Assembly: GCF_000702545.1 (NCBI RefSeq)
Contig: NZ_JNIO01000008.1
Location: forward strand, 1,612,001-1,676,000
DNA length: 64,000 bases
Source of the DNA: Selenomonas sp. AB3002
GTDB taxonomy: Bacteria; Bacillota; Negativicutes; Selenomonadales; Selenomonadaceae
Direction of reading: 5' to 3'
Shown: positions 50,976 to 60,631 of the stretch, in pieces
Layout: every line of letters starts with the position of its first letter
How positions within the stretch are numbered: the stretch's first letter is position 1
Notes under the pieces: model-generated
Databases searched by the model: none
What the model saw: the letters and a program-made list of their open reading frames with translations, nothing else
Told to the model about the DNA's origin: nothing
Program-made: the position numbers and the translations under genes

Positions 50976-53588
50976 CTACACGCGGTAATCCACGCCATCA
51001 TCAGCCACGTTTTCCTGTCCCTGGGCCAGCGCTGCTGCGGCCAGATCATCTGCTTCTTCTGCATAGTCTTCAGGCTTTCTCTCCCCGCTGAATCTTCCCT
51101 GGGAGCCCTGCTGCCAGGCCTGCTGTCCCTGTCCCTGAGGCAGCTGCCCATCCGGCAGTCCGGAAAAGACCTCCACGCTGTCCACCTTCAGGCCCTGGTC
51201 GCTTAACTCCTGCCGGAGCTGCACAAGGCTGTTTTCGATGATGGTGCGCACCTGGGCATTGTCGCTGTGGAATGATGCTGTCACAGCTCCGCCTTCAGTC
51301 ACAGAAATCTTCAAGGTGAGGTCACCCAGATGCTCCGGCTTCAAGTGGATCACCATTTCCGTGCTGTCGCCGCTGCGAATCAGCCGGGCCTGCTCCACAA
51401 TCTGCCTGGGCACCTCAAAGTCTGTCTGGGACTCCGAAGTTGCCTGAGGTGTATCTGCAGGAGCAGCTGCTTCCTGCAGCTGTTGCTGGAAATTGCTTCC
51501 CTGCACAGCCCCTGCATTATGCTGCGCAGCCTGAAGAGGAACTGCCCCTTCCTCGTTTTCCACAGGTGCTGCCAGCTGCTGTGCCCTTTCGAAAGACCTG
51601 GCACTGTCGTCCTGATTCTGCTGGAAAGAACTCTCTCCCTGAGCTGTCTGATTGTGCATTACCCGCAAAGGCTCAAGTTCAGCCTCTGCCTGTTCTGCAT
51701 GCACCTCACTGCCCAGAAGCACATGCTGCCCCTCCTGTCTCGGCGCCACACTCTCAGCAGCAGAAGATGCCATCTGCACCTGTGGAATCTCCTGCTGAGA
51801 CATATGCTGCGTTACCTGCTGTATTAATTGCGGTGTTACCGGCTGGGTTACTTGCTGATGTACCGGCTGCACCACTTGCTGGGGCATCTGATGCATTGCT
51901 TGCTGGGGGTCCGGCTGCGCTGCTTGCTGAGGCATCTGCTGCGTCACTTGCTGGGGCATCTGCTGCTCCACTTGCTGGGACATCTGCTGCGTCACTTGCT
52001 GGGGCATCTGCTGCGTCACTTGCTGGGGCATCTGCTGCGTCACTTGCTGGGGCATCTGCTGCGTCACTTGCTGGGGCATCTGCTGCGTCACTTGCTGGGG
52101 CATCTGCTGCGTCACTTGCCGGGGCATCTGCTGCGTCACTTGCTGGGGCATCTGCTGCGTCACTTGCTGAGGCATCTGCTGCGTCACTTGCTGGGGCATC
52201 TGCTGCGTCACTTGCCGGGGCATCTGCTGCGTCACTTGCTGGGGCATCTGCTGCGTCACTTGCCGGGGCATCTGCTGCGTCACTTGCTGGGGCATCTGCT
52301 GCGTCACTTGCTGAGGCATCTGCTGCGTCACTTGCTGGGGCATCTGCTGCGTCACTTGCCGGGGCATCTGCTGCGTCACTTGCTGGGGCATCTGCTGCGT
52401 CACTTGCTGGGGTATCTGCTGCGTCACTTGCTGGGGCATCTGCTGCGTCACTTGCTGGGACACCGGCTGCGTTGTTTGCTGGGGTACCTGCTGCGCTGCT
52501 TGCGGGGACATCTGCTGCGTCACTTGCTGGTGGGACACCTGCTGCGTCATTTGTAGGCGTAACTGCTGCGTTGCTTGCTGGGGCACCTGCTGCATTACTT
52601 GCTTGGGTTCCGGCTGCGCTACTTGTTGCATTACTTGCTGGGATACCTGCTGCGTTGCTTGCTGGGGTATTTGCTGCATTATTTGCTGAGACATCCGCAA
52701 AGTCACTTGCTGGAGCACCTGCGGGGTAACCTGCGGGGGCATCTGCTGAGTCATCTGCACAGTCTGACTGGTTTGGCCAACTTGCACAGTCCGGTCCGGC
52801 AATGCAGAAGCAATCACCCTCTCAGACTGCTCCATCTGTCCTTGCATCTCAGGCTGGGAAGCCTGCTGCCAGGTTCTTGCGGTCTGTCTCAATGCCAGAG
52901 CCAGCGGATCTGTTGGTTCTGCTTCCTGCAATGACCGACCAAGGATCTGTATATTCTGCCTGTTCTGAACATCTGTGGGCAGCGCCTGCTGCTGAAACAT
53001 CTTGCCTGGCACTGGTTCAGACTGCTGCCTGATGCCTTCTGCCACACCTTCTTCCTGTGCCTGCGGCACCTGCCAGGCAGCTGACAGCCTGCCCCTGGCT
53101 TCCTGCCTCTGGCTGGAGGTAAGATCTCCCGAGAGCATGGCCAGAAAATCGCTATTCTTCACTGCCGATTCTTCGCTTTGGGGCAAAAGGCTTCTAAGGC
53201 TCTGCCCAGATTTCTCCGGCATGATATCCTGTGCCTTTATCAAATCTCCACTCAGGGGTGCTTCACTGGAAAATTCTATCACAGCAGCCGGTGCCTCGAC
53301 AGGCACATCTTCAGATAAAAGCTGCTGCACTGGCAGCACCGCCCCCATAACCAACGAGTGATGGGGTGCGCCTTCCCTGCCGCTGCCGCCATCCCGTGCA
53401 TCCATATCCTGTGGAGCTTCATCCTTGTCACTTAACGTGATTTCTCCCTGGGCCTCTTGTTGCAGACGACCCAATGCTTCATCGAAATTCCCTTTCGATG
53501 TGTCCGGACCCTTGAGTATGCTCCTGCTGCCACCCTTAGAAGCAGCCTCTGCCTGCATCCCCATGGCCATAACATTTGTGTTAGTCAT
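50976..53588 (-). CDS. fliK: Flagellar hook-length control protein FliK with a large octapeptide repeat
   Basis: The 870-residue protein has an N-terminal export/ruler region, a Gln-rich stretch from about residue 280 to 600, and a C-terminal Flg_hook domain (EMVIHLKPEHLGDLTLKISVTEGGAVTASFHSDNAQVRTIIENSLVQLRQELSDQGLKVDSVEV). Residues about 375-551 are 22 near-identical copies of QQVTQQMP, flanked by decayed copies. FliK is secreted and measures hook length, then switches FlhB specificity. Typical FliK is about 400-500 residues, so this one is long. ATG at 53588 has AGGAGG nine bases upstream; the frame extends to 53675. Composition differs sharply from its neighbours within the repeat. Confidence 0.93.
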   Translation of the reverse strand: MTNTNVMAMGMQAEAASKGGSRSILKGPDTSKGNFDEALGRLQQEAQGEITLSDKDEAPQDMDARDGGSGREGAPHHSLVMGAVLPVQQLLSEDVPVEAPAAVIEFSSEAPLSGDLIKAQDIMPEKSGQSLRSLLPQSEESAVKNSDFLAMLSGDLTSSQRQEARGRLSAAWQVPQAQEEGVAEGIRQQSEPVPGKMFQQQALPTDVQNRQNIQILGRSLQEAEPTDPLALALRQTARTWQQASQPEMQGQMEQSERVIASALPDRTVQVGQTSQTVQMTQQMPPQVTPQVLQQVTLRMSQQIMQQIPQQATQQVSQQVMQQVAQPEPKQVMQQVPQQATQQLRLQMTQQVSHQQVTQQMSPQAAQQVPQQTTQPVSQQVTQQMPQQVTQQIPQQVTQQMPQQVTQQMPRQVTQQMPQQVTQQMPQQVTQQMPQQVTQQMPRQVTQQMPQQVTQQMPRQVTQQMPQQVTQQMPQQVTQQMPQQVTQQMPRQVTQQMPQQVTQQMPQQVTQQMPQQVTQQMPQQVTQQMPQQVTQQMSQQVEQQMPQQVTQQMPQQAAQPDPQQAMHQMPQQVVQPVHQQVTQPVTPQLIQQVTQHMSQQEIPQVQMASSAAESVAPRQEGQHVLLGSEVHAEQAEAELEPLRVMHNQTAQGESSFQQNQDDSARSFERAQQLAAPVENEEGAVPLQAAQHNAGAVQGSNFQQQLQEAAAPADTPQATSESQTDFEVPRQIVEQARLIRSGDSTEMVIHLKPEHLGDLTLKISVTEGGAVTASFHSDNAQVRTIIENSLVQLRQELSDQGLKVDSVEVFSGLPDGQLPQGQGQQAWQQGSQGRFSGERKPEDYAEEADDLAAAALAQGQENVADDGVDYRV
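51937..52464. repeat. Tandem array of 22 copies of a 24-bp unit in fliK
   Basis: The unit TGCTGCGTCACTTGCTGGGG CATC (plus-strand phase) repeats 22 times without gaps; differences are mainly single bases (TGCTGG to TGCCGG, CATC to TATC, TGGGG to TGAGG). The unit length is a multiple of three, so copy gain or loss keeps the fliK frame. Degenerate copies continue on both sides, from roughly 51,790 to 52,750. Long open frames on the opposite strand are by-products of the repeat. Confidence 0.97.
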
Positions 53589-53687
53589 CCGGCTCACACC
53601 TCCTCTCAGATTATGTATCGACAAAAAAGACGGATTCCTTAAGCCTAAAATGGAATCCGTCCCTGAATTTGCCACTTATTTCTCATT

Positions 53688-54314
53688 TTATTCAGAAGGA
53701 GCCTCCCCATTCTTGTTCTCTGCTCCTTCACCCTGACGAGCCTCTAGTTCCAGCTGCTTTTCAATATCCGCCGCAGTCTGGAGATTCTTCTTGGTGCCCT
53801 CGTAGATAATCTGGGTCAGTCTGGCAGCCTTGGCCGGCTCAAATTCCGACAGGACTTTGGCAGCCGTACCCTCATCCATTTTCTGGAGAATAGTCACAGC
53901 CAGGTCGTCATCCAGGGCATCAAGAGCCTCTGCCGCATCCTTGGGCTTCATGCCATTGTACAGCCGGGCCAGCTTTGAGACCCTTTTCTTCTCCGCAGCT
54001 TCTCTTTGCTGCATCTGTTCCTCTATTTCCTTCTTGGACAGGGTCAGTTTCTTGGACTGCTTCTTGTCCTCAGCCTTGGGCTTCACATCCTCCACAGGCT
54101 TTTCTTCCATTTCCTCCTGTTCCGGAGGGGGCTTCACGAAATACTGGCCCACCACCGGCAGGTTATAAAGCCCCAGCTTTTCATTCATTTCCGCTGTATC
54201 AAAGATGCGCAGATAAACTCCCAGAGCAAAGCCGCCTATGACTAGCACCAGGAGCAGGAAAAGCATCAGTATGACCTTGAAGATTTTCTTTCCCCCGCCT
54301 TTTTTCTCTGCCAT
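53688..54314 (-). CDS. YlxF/MotE-like flagellar protein (MgtE N-like domain)
   Basis: The 208-residue protein has one membrane helix (about 12-34), a charged Pro-Lys-Glu linker, then a helical MgtE-N-like domain (VSKLARLYNGMKPKDAAEALDALDDDLAVTILQKMDEGTAAKVLSEFEPAKAARLTQII). YlxF occupies this place in Bacillus fla/che; MotE-type relatives assist the stator. ATG at 54314 with AGGAG close upstream. Confidence 0.82.
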   Translation of the reverse strand: MAEKKGGGKKIFKVILMLFLLLVLVIGGFALGVYLRIFDTAEMNEKLGLYNLPVVGQYFVKPPPEQEEMEEKPVEDVKPKAEDKKQSKKLTLSKKEIEEQMQQREAAEKKRVSKLARLYNGMKPKDAAEALDALDDDLAVTILQKMDEGTAAKVLSEFEPAKAARLTQIIYEGTKKNLQTAADIEKQLELEARQGEGAENKNGEAPSE

Positions 54315-54348
54315 CTTATCTCCTGCCTTCATTCATAGTGTATTTGCT

Positions 54349-55023
54349 TCAGCGATACAAATCGAGAACCTTGTCCACGTAATTTTGCGTCTCCGGATAG
54401 GGAGGCACTCCGTCGTACTTCTTCACGGCATTGGGGCCTGCATTATAGGCTGCCACAGCCTTCTTCACATCTCCCCCGAAACTGTCCAGCATCTGTCTGA
54501 GATATCTGGCTCCCCCTTCGATATTCTGCTGCTTGTCATAGGGATTTACCCCCAGGGAAGCTGCCGTATCAGGCATCAGCTGCATGACGCCTATGGCGCC
54601 TGCCGGAGATTCCGCCCCCTGATTGCCGCCTGATTCAACCTCTGCCACAGCAGAAACAAGTTTGGGGTCCACCTGATACTTCTCCGAAGCCGCCTTCACC
54701 ATCTGGCTAAGGGAGGCATCAGAAAGAAGGATTCCCCCGCCTTTGGTATGAGGAGCATAGCCCGTAAGCTTTACCTCTCTGGTGGCCCTTGCTTCCTGCT
54801 GCTTTTCCGCGCCTGTCCCGGCACTGGCTGCTTCCACCACAGCCGCAGCAGCTGTCTCCTCCTTTTGGGCAGCCTGGCCCGGCTTCTCTCCCTTATGCAT
54901 GGCCTTATTCAGCACATTGTCAAAGTCCAGCCCCGGCACACCGCCTGGAATGCCGAACCTCTCCTGAATATCCGCTATGCGGGCCTGTATATGCCTTACA
55001 CCTGACAAGTCCATCGAAATCAT
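54349..55023 (-). CDS. Flagellar lytic transglycosylase (SLT domain)
   Basis: The 224-residue protein has a Slt/goose-lysozyme-type domain in its C-terminal half: catalytic glutamate in AVAEVESGGNQGAESPAGAIGVMQLMPDTAASLGV and the AAYNAGPNAV motif. It opens the peptidoglycan for rod or filament passage. No signal peptide is visible, so export through the flagellar apparatus is possible. It overlaps fliJ (ATGA) and is inserted between fliJ and the YlxF-like gene. Confidence 0.92.
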   Translation of the reverse strand: MISMDLSGVRHIQARIADIQERFGIPGGVPGLDFDNVLNKAMHKGEKPGQAAQKEETAAAAVVEAASAGTGAEKQQEARATREVKLTGYAPHTKGGGILLSDASLSQMVKAASEKYQVDPKLVSAVAEVESGGNQGAESPAGAIGVMQLMPDTAASLGVNPYDKQQNIEGGARYLRQMLDSFGGDVKKAVAAYNAGPNAVKKYDGVPPYPETQNYVDKVLDLYR

Positions 55024-55484
55024 GAAGCTGCCTCCCTCCGGGCCCTCATAGTAAGCTGCAATCCCAGCTCATCGAGGAACTTCTGCTCCTCAAACATCAC
55101 CTGCTCATTGTATTCCCGCAGGCGTTTTTCCTTGAGCTGCTCAATGCTCTTCAGGTAGGTCATAACCTCCATCAGGATCTTGAGCTTCTTCTGCTTCTCC
55201 CCCTGTGTCTGAAGGATGATGCCCCTCTGAATCTCTATCTGCTCCCGCTTCCAGGCAAAGAAGCGGTTAAAGCTCATAAGCCTGCCAATGGTGACCCTGG
55301 TTCCCTCCTGGGAGATATTCTCATAGTCACGCTGGCCCTGCTCCATTTCATTTATAAGGAGCTGGAGCTGTTCCTTCTGTTCCTCCAGCCGTCTGGAAAC
55401 CTCTGCAAACTTGACCTCAGCATCTTCCTTTTTCATGCGGGTTACTTTCAGCAAAGTCTCCAGCTGGAACTTGAATTTTTTCAT
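55020..55484 (-). CDS. fliJ: Flagellar export protein FliJ
   Basis: The 154-residue protein is a two-stranded coiled coil throughout (KFKFQLETLLKVTRMKKEDAEVKFAEVSRRLEEQKEQLQLLI). FliJ is the central stalk of the export ATPase and shuttles chaperones. It follows fliI after six bases. Confidence 0.92.
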   Translation of the reverse strand: MKKFKFQLETLLKVTRMKKEDAEVKFAEVSRRLEEQKEQLQLLINEMEQGQRDYENISQEGTRVTIGRLMSFNRFFAWKREQIEIQRGIILQTQGEKQKKLKILMEVMTYLKSIEQLKEKRLREYNEQVMFEEQKFLDELGLQLTMRARREAAS

Positions 55485-55490
55485 GGCACA

Positions 55491-56816
55491 TCACCCTGAG
55501 ATGCCTGTCAGCTTCTGTTCCGTTACTTCAAAAGAATCAACTTCAAAAATGCCCTGGCAGAGAAAATCATTGATGCTGTCGATTTTTTGCACAGCTTCAT
55601 CTATCTTCTTGCTGGAGCCCTTCACATAAGCCCCGATGTGAATGAGGTCCTCTGCCTCCTTATAGACAGCCATCAGCTGCCGCATGGACTGGGCAGCCTT
55701 CAGATGCCTTTCCTCCACCACTTCATTCATGACACGGCTGACGCTGCCCAGGATATCTATAGCCGGAAAGTGGTTCTGGGCAGCAATAGCCCTGGAAAGG
55801 ACAATATGTCCATCAAGGATGCTTCGCACAGCATCAGCAATGGGCTCATTCATGTCGTCACCATCTACCAGCACTGTGTAGATGCCAGTGATAGAGCCCT
55901 TTTCGCTGGTACCCGCCCTCTCCAAAAGTCTTGGCAGCAATGCAAAGACCGAAGGGGTATATCCACGGGTAGCAGGCGGCTCTCCGATAGTCAGCCCCAC
56001 CTCACGCTGGGCCATGGCAAAGCGGGTGACGGAATCCATCATGAGTATGACCTTGTGGCCCTGGTCGCGGAAATACTCCGCAATGGCCGTGGCGGTCATA
56101 GCTCCTTTGATGCGCACAAGAGCAGGTGTATCCGAGGTAGCCACTACCACCACAGAGCGCTTGAGGCCTTCCTCTCCCAAATCCCTTTCAATGAAATCGC
56201 GCACCTCACGGCCGCGCTCTCCCACCAGGGCGATGACGCTGATATCAGCTTCGGTATTTCTTGCAATCATGGAAAGCAGGGTGGACTTGCCCACCCCGGA
56301 ACCTGCCATGATGCCGATGCGCTGGCCTTCCCCCATGGTAATGAGGCCGTCTATGGCCCTGACTCCCACATAAAGACTGTCCTTGATACGGGGGCGGGTA
56401 AGAGGAGGTGGCGGCGGCGCCTGCAGGGGATACTCCTTCTTCATCAGCAGCGGTCCCTTGCCATCCATGGGATTGCCCAGGCCGTCAAGCACCCGGCCCA
56501 AAAGCTCCGGGCCAACTTTCACCTGCAGCATTTTCTGGGCAGATACCACTTCGCAGCCAGGGCCTATGCCATGCATCTCCCCTACGGGCATCAGCATGAC
56601 ATACCCTTCCCTGAAACCTACTACTTCTGCCGGTATGGGGGGCACATCAGGGAAGTGGGAACTGACATAGCACAATTCCCCCACGCTGACGGTGGGCCCC
56701 TGTGATTCTATGACCAGGCCGATAACCTGAGTAACCTTGCCTGTGAGCTTCATGCTGTGGCAATCTGCAATGGCTTCCTTGAACTTGGCTATATTGACCT
56801 GCACCGGCCCCTGCAT
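55491..56816 (-). CDS. fliI: Flagellum-specific ATPase FliI
   Basis: The 441-residue F1-beta-like ATPase has Walker A GIMAGSGVGKSTLLSMIA, GERGREVRDFIE, Walker B VILMMDSVTRFAMAQREVGL and GSITGIYTVLVDGDDMNEPIAD. It powers early steps of type III export with FliH and FliJ. Confidence 0.97.
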   Translation of the reverse strand: MQGPVQVNIAKFKEAIADCHSMKLTGKVTQVIGLVIESQGPTVSVGELCYVSSHFPDVPPIPAEVVGFREGYVMLMPVGEMHGIGPGCEVVSAQKMLQVKVGPELLGRVLDGLGNPMDGKGPLLMKKEYPLQAPPPPPLTRPRIKDSLYVGVRAIDGLITMGEGQRIGIMAGSGVGKSTLLSMIARNTEADISVIALVGERGREVRDFIERDLGEEGLKRSVVVVATSDTPALVRIKGAMTATAIAEYFRDQGHKVILMMDSVTRFAMAQREVGLTIGEPPATRGYTPSVFALLPRLLERAGTSEKGSITGIYTVLVDGDDMNEPIADAVRSILDGHIVLSRAIAAQNHFPAIDILGSVSRVMNEVVEERHLKAAQSMRQLMAVYKEAEDLIHIGAYVKGSSKKIDEAVQKIDSINDFLCQGIFEVDSFEVTEQKLTGISG

Positions 56817-56841
56817 GCCCAGCCCCCCTTATACCGAAAAT

Positions 56842-57633
56842 CTACATCTTCACTTCCAGCACGGCCTGGCGGATAAGTTCCATCTGAGTAGCCAGTCTTG
56901 CATCCACACTGCCATTTGGCGTCTCCACCAGACAGTCGCCTGGCTTCAGAGCTTCATCGGCATGGATTTCCAGCACAGCATCGCCAGCAGTGAGAATCTG
57001 CCTGAGCTCATCCCTGGCCATGAGCACAAAATCATAAGAAGCGGGTGGCACACTTACCACCAGCCTCTTTTGGTCATTTACTTTCAGGATAGCTTCTCTC
57101 ACCAGGGGGAGCACCATCTGAGGCACATCGATGAAGTGCTGCGGCAGCACCTTCTCAACTACCCCCATGGCTATAGCTACCACATCATCCTCGGCTTTCT
57201 GCAGGTAGTCAAAGGTGGCTTCCTCTGCATCACGCAGGGTTTTCTCTGCCCTGGCGTTGGCAGCGTTCAGCTCGTCCTGCAGGCTCTGGCGGATTTCCTT
57301 CTCACCGTCTTCCCTGCCCTGCTTCAGCCCTTCTTCATAGCCACGACTTCTGGCCTCTTCCTTCTCAGCCTCTATCTCTGCCCTGGCTTCTTCCATCAGC
57401 CGGTCATACTCAGCCTGTCCCTCCTGTTTTAAGAGCGCAGCCTGTTTTTCGGCTTCCTTGACTAAGTCCTTAGCCCTTTGTTCCCTGGAAGATATTTCCT
57501 CCAGCATACGGGCCAGAGCCTCCTCATCCACTTCCGGCTCCGCCTCTGCTTCCAAAGGCTTTTGGGGAGCCGCCGGCGCTTCTATGGATCGGGGAGTCTC
57601 CTTCCACTGGGCGTACTTGATGACCTTAGACAA
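56842..57633 (-). CDS. fliH: Flagellar assembly protein FliH
   Basis: The 263-residue protein has a charged coiled coil in the middle (EEISSREQRAKDLVKEAEKQAALLKQEGQAEYDRLMEEARAEIEAEKEEARSRGYEEGLKQGREDG) and a C-terminal FliH/HrpE domain ending DARLATQMELIRQAVLEV. It regulates FliI and anchors it to the C-ring. It overlaps fliG by eight bases. Confidence 0.93.
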   Translation of the reverse strand: MSKVIKYAQWKETPRSIEAPAAPQKPLEAEAEPEVDEEALARMLEEISSREQRAKDLVKEAEKQAALLKQEGQAEYDRLMEEARAEIEAEKEEARSRGYEEGLKQGREDGEKEIRQSLQDELNAANARAEKTLRDAEEATFDYLQKAEDDVVAIAMGVVEKVLPQHFIDVPQMVLPLVREAILKVNDQKRLVVSVPPASYDFVLMARDELRQILTAGDAVLEIHADEALKPGDCLVETPNGSVDARLATQMELIRQAVLEVKM

Positions 57634-58654
57634 TCATCTCGTCTCCCTGTCCGCGGGAAATCACAATCTCGCCCTTGTCCTCCAGCGCCCTGATGACATT
57701 GACGACCTTCTGTTGTGCTTCCTCCACATCCCTGATTTTCACAGGGCCCATGAACTCGATTTCTTCACGCAGCATATCTGCTGCACGCTTGGACATATTC
57801 CTGTAGACCTTGTCTGCCACTTCCCCCTGGGTGCCTTTGAGCGCCAGGGACAAATCCTTGGTATCCACCTCTCTGAGCACCATCTGCAGGGAGCGGTCGT
57901 CCAGCTGGACAATATCCTCGAACACGAACATGAGGCGCTTGATGTCCTCGGCCAGTTCCGGATTGTCCACTTCCAAGGTCTCGATAATGGATTTCTCTGT
58001 AGTGCGGTCCACCCGGTTGAGGACTTCCACCACAGCCTTGATGCCGCCTGCGGTAGTGAAGTCCTGGGTAACCAGAGCCGACAGCTTCCTTTCCAGCACG
58101 CGCTCCACCTCCCTGACAATGTCCGGTGATGTGCGATCCATGACCGCAATGCGCCGGGCCACATCAGCCTGAGACTCCGGTGGCAGGGACCCCAGGATGG
58201 TACTGGCCTGGTCCGGATCCAGATATGCCATGATGAGGGCTATAGTCTGGGGATGCTCATTCTGAATGAAGTTCATGAGCTGGGACGGGTCAGTCTTCCT
58301 GAGGAAATCAAAGGGACGCACCTGGAGGCTGGTAGTAAGGCGGTTGATAATATCCATGGCCTTGTCGGCCCCCAGGGCCTTCTCCAGCACGTTCTGGGCA
58401 TATTCCAGGCCACCGCTGGAGATGTAGTCACGGGCCATGGCCATCTGGTAGAATTCGCTGATGACCTCGGCCTTCTGTTCTGCGCTGACCTGCTTATGGT
58501 TGGCAATCTCCAGGGTGATCCTCTCGATTTCTTCATCATCCATATGCTGGAACAGCTTGGCCGAGTACTCCGGCCCCAACGCTATAAATAAGATGGCAGC
58601 TTTTTCCTGATTGGAAAGTTCGCCTTCATCTTCATCATCATACATGCCAGCCAT
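57626..58654 (-). CDS. fliG: Flagellar motor switch protein FliG
   Basis: The 342-residue protein has FliG N, middle and C domains. The middle motif is NEHPQTIALIMAYLDPDQAS, and charged torque residues lie in the C domain (FEDIVQLDDRSLQMVLREVDTKDLSLALKG). It binds FliF and interacts with the stator. Six bases after fliF. Confidence 0.97.
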   Translation of the reverse strand: MAGMYDDEDEGELSNQEKAAILFIALGPEYSAKLFQHMDDEEIERITLEIANHKQVSAEQKAEVISEFYQMAMARDYISSGGLEYAQNVLEKALGADKAMDIINRLTTSLQVRPFDFLRKTDPSQLMNFIQNEHPQTIALIMAYLDPDQASTILGSLPPESQADVARRIAVMDRTSPDIVREVERVLERKLSALVTQDFTTAGGIKAVVEVLNRVDRTTEKSIIETLEVDNPELAEDIKRLMFVFEDIVQLDDRSLQMVLREVDTKDLSLALKGTQGEVADKVYRNMSKRAADMLREEIEFMGPVKIRDVEEAQQKVVNVIRALEDKGEIVISRGQGDEMIV

Positions 58655-58660
58655 AAGCCA

Positions 58661-60250
58661 TCATTCCTCCGCAAGCCAGGTCTTGATGAGCATAGCAACC
58701 TCCGCCGGTTTCTGGTCGATAAGCTGCTGCAGCGTCTGCTTTTCTGAGAGCTGCCTCTGCTCCTCCTCGGTAAGTTCTTCTTCCTCGATTTCTCCTGCTT
58801 CCACCAGTGCCGCCCTCTCTGCAGCAATCCGCTTCTCCTCTTCCTCCTGAGCCAGACGGGCAGCTTCTGCAGCTGCTGCCTCCTCCTGCAGCCTCTTGCG
58901 GCGCCGCATGTAAAGGGCGAAGGCAATGAGGACGATGATGAGGAGGGGAATGCCCACCTGCATGTAGAAGATGCGGTCCTGACGGTCCTTCTCAGCCTGT
59001 TCGGCAGCAGCCCTGCGGTCTGCGGCCTCGGTGCTGAAGGGCAGGGGCTCCACGGAGATGGTGTCACCGCGCTCGGCATTGATGCCGGCTGCGCTGGACA
59101 CGCTGCGCATGATGCTCTCCTGCTGAGTGGTATTGATGTCATCATTCACCAGCACCGCCACCGTCAGGCGCTTGATGGAGCCGGGAGAAGCCACTGTGCG
59201 CTGCTTCTCTTCATTTATCTCGTAATTTTTCGTGGATTCCTTTTTCTCATAGTTGGCATTGGCCGTGCCTTCCTGGGCTACATAGCCCGGCACATTCGAT
59301 TCAACGCCGGCAGGGCCTCCCGGATTGTTGGAAGTACCCTCATATGTCTCGTTGATATCCTGTTGGCTGCGGATGATGCCGGATTCGTCCACCACAGGGG
59401 TGAAAGTCTGGCGGTCCGTCTGCCTGTCATCGAAGTCAAGCTCCACACTGACCCTGGCAAAAGCCCTGCCTTCGCCCAGGGACTGATCCAAAAGGCTCTG
59501 GACATTCTTCTGGATGTTGTCCTGGACCTTCCTGGTCATTTCCAGCTGGGTCATGGTTTTCTGCTTGACGCTCTGCTCTTCATTTTCATCAGGGTCATTG
59601 AGAATCTGCCCAGTATCATCCACAATGGTGATATTCTCAGGCTGCAAGCCCTGAATGCTGTGGGCAGCCAGGTTCACAATGCCCTTGATTTCCTTCTTGG
59701 AAAGCTCGATGTTGGGACGGAGCCTCAACATGATGGAAGCCGTGGCAGGCTTCTCATTCTTCTTGTAGAGGCTGTCCTCCGGCAGCACTATGTGCACCCG
59801 GGCCTTTTCCACCGCTGCAATCTGCTCGATGGTGCGGGTGAGCTCCCCCTGGAGGGCCTGCAGATAGTTCACCTTGTTCTGGAACTCTGTGACTCCCAGT
59901 TTGCTGTCATCAAAGATTTCAAAGCCCTTCTGTCCCCGGGGCAGGCCCTGGGTGGACAGATCAAGCCTTGCATCATGCACATTCTTGGACGGTACAAGGA
60001 TATTGGTTCCCAGCTTCGTTTCCTGTATCTCATATTCTATTTTGCTTTCTTTAAGCTTTGCTGCCACCTCGCCGGCATCCTTGGTTTCCATGCCTGTAAA
60101 CAAAGGCACCATATCCGGCTTGCTGCCATACCAGAAACTTATCCCCAGTATGACAAAGAGGAGAGCCAAAGCGGATCCTAACATGATATAACGCTGTCTT
60201 TTGGTGAATTTCTCCCACAGCGCCAGATACCGCTCTTTCCAATCTCCCAT
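58661..60250 (-). CDS. fliF: Flagellar MS-ring protein FliF
   Basis: The 529-residue protein has two membrane helices (about 22-44 and 440-460), a periplasmic ring-building region (ARLDLSTQGLPRGQKGFEIFDDSKLGVTEFQNKVNYLQALQGELTRTIEQIAAVEKARVHIVLPE) and a C-terminal FliG-binding tail ending LIDQKPAEVAMLIKTWLAEE. It is the base of the flagellum. Confidence 0.97.
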   Translation of the reverse strand: MGDWKERYLALWEKFTKRQRYIMLGSALALLFVILGISFWYGSKPDMVPLFTGMETKDAGEVAAKLKESKIEYEIQETKLGTNILVPSKNVHDARLDLSTQGLPRGQKGFEIFDDSKLGVTEFQNKVNYLQALQGELTRTIEQIAAVEKARVHIVLPEDSLYKKNEKPATASIMLRLRPNIELSKKEIKGIVNLAAHSIQGLQPENITIVDDTGQILNDPDENEEQSVKQKTMTQLEMTRKVQDNIQKNVQSLLDQSLGEGRAFARVSVELDFDDRQTDRQTFTPVVDESGIIRSQQDINETYEGTSNNPGGPAGVESNVPGYVAQEGTANANYEKKESTKNYEINEEKQRTVASPGSIKRLTVAVLVNDDINTTQQESIMRSVSSAAGINAERGDTISVEPLPFSTEAADRRAAAEQAEKDRQDRIFYMQVGIPLLIIVLIAFALYMRRRKRLQEEAAAAEAARLAQEEEEKRIAAERAALVEAGEIEEEELTEEEQRQLSEKQTLQQLIDQKPAEVAMLIKTWLAEE

Positions 60251-60292
60251 GGTCTCAATCCCTTCGCGTCATCATTTAAGCCCTATACAAGG

Positions 60293-60595
60293 TCAAACCT
60301 GCATGCGCATGATTTCCTGATAGGCCTGCGTAGCCTTGTTGCGCAGCTGAAGGGTCAGCTGCAGGGCAAGCTCGGCCTTTTGGGCCGCTACTACGACTTG
60401 CGATATATCCTCTGCTCTGCCAGCGGCCAGAAGGGCGTTCTGGCGGTCGGATTCTATTTGCAGATTGTTTACCTCTTTCAAGGCCCCCTTCAGGTATTCG
60501 GCAAAGCTCTTCACTTCCTCAGGCTTTTCCATTTCCCCTAAATGGCTGGTGGCGTGCATGCTCACCGGTGTCATCTGCAAAGGTTCTATTTCCAT
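60293..60595 (-). CDS. fliE: Flagellar rod/hook-basal body protein FliE
   Basis: The 100-residue protein has the FliE pattern (KSFAEYLKGALKEVNNLQIESDRQNALLAAGRAEDISQVVVAAQKAELALQLTLQLRNKATQAYQEIMRMQV). It joins the MS ring to the rod and is among the first exported subunits. Confidence 0.96.
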   Translation of the reverse strand: MEIEPLQMTPVSMHATSHLGEMEKPEEVKSFAEYLKGALKEVNNLQIESDRQNALLAAGRAEDISQVVVAAQKAELALQLTLQLRNKATQAYQEIMRMQV

Positions 60596-60631
60596 AACTA
60601 TCCCCTCCCCCTTCGGACCTTAGGAACTCTG

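Noticed and set aside
51937-52464. CRISPR array
   Set aside because: Copies are contiguous without spacers and lie inside a coding frame.
51440-52729. Plus-strand Ala-Ser-Leu-Gly repeat protein of 429 codons
   Set aside because: It is a by-product of the 24-bp fliK repeat read in reverse; there is no ribosome site and the Flg_hook domain fixes fliK as the real gene.
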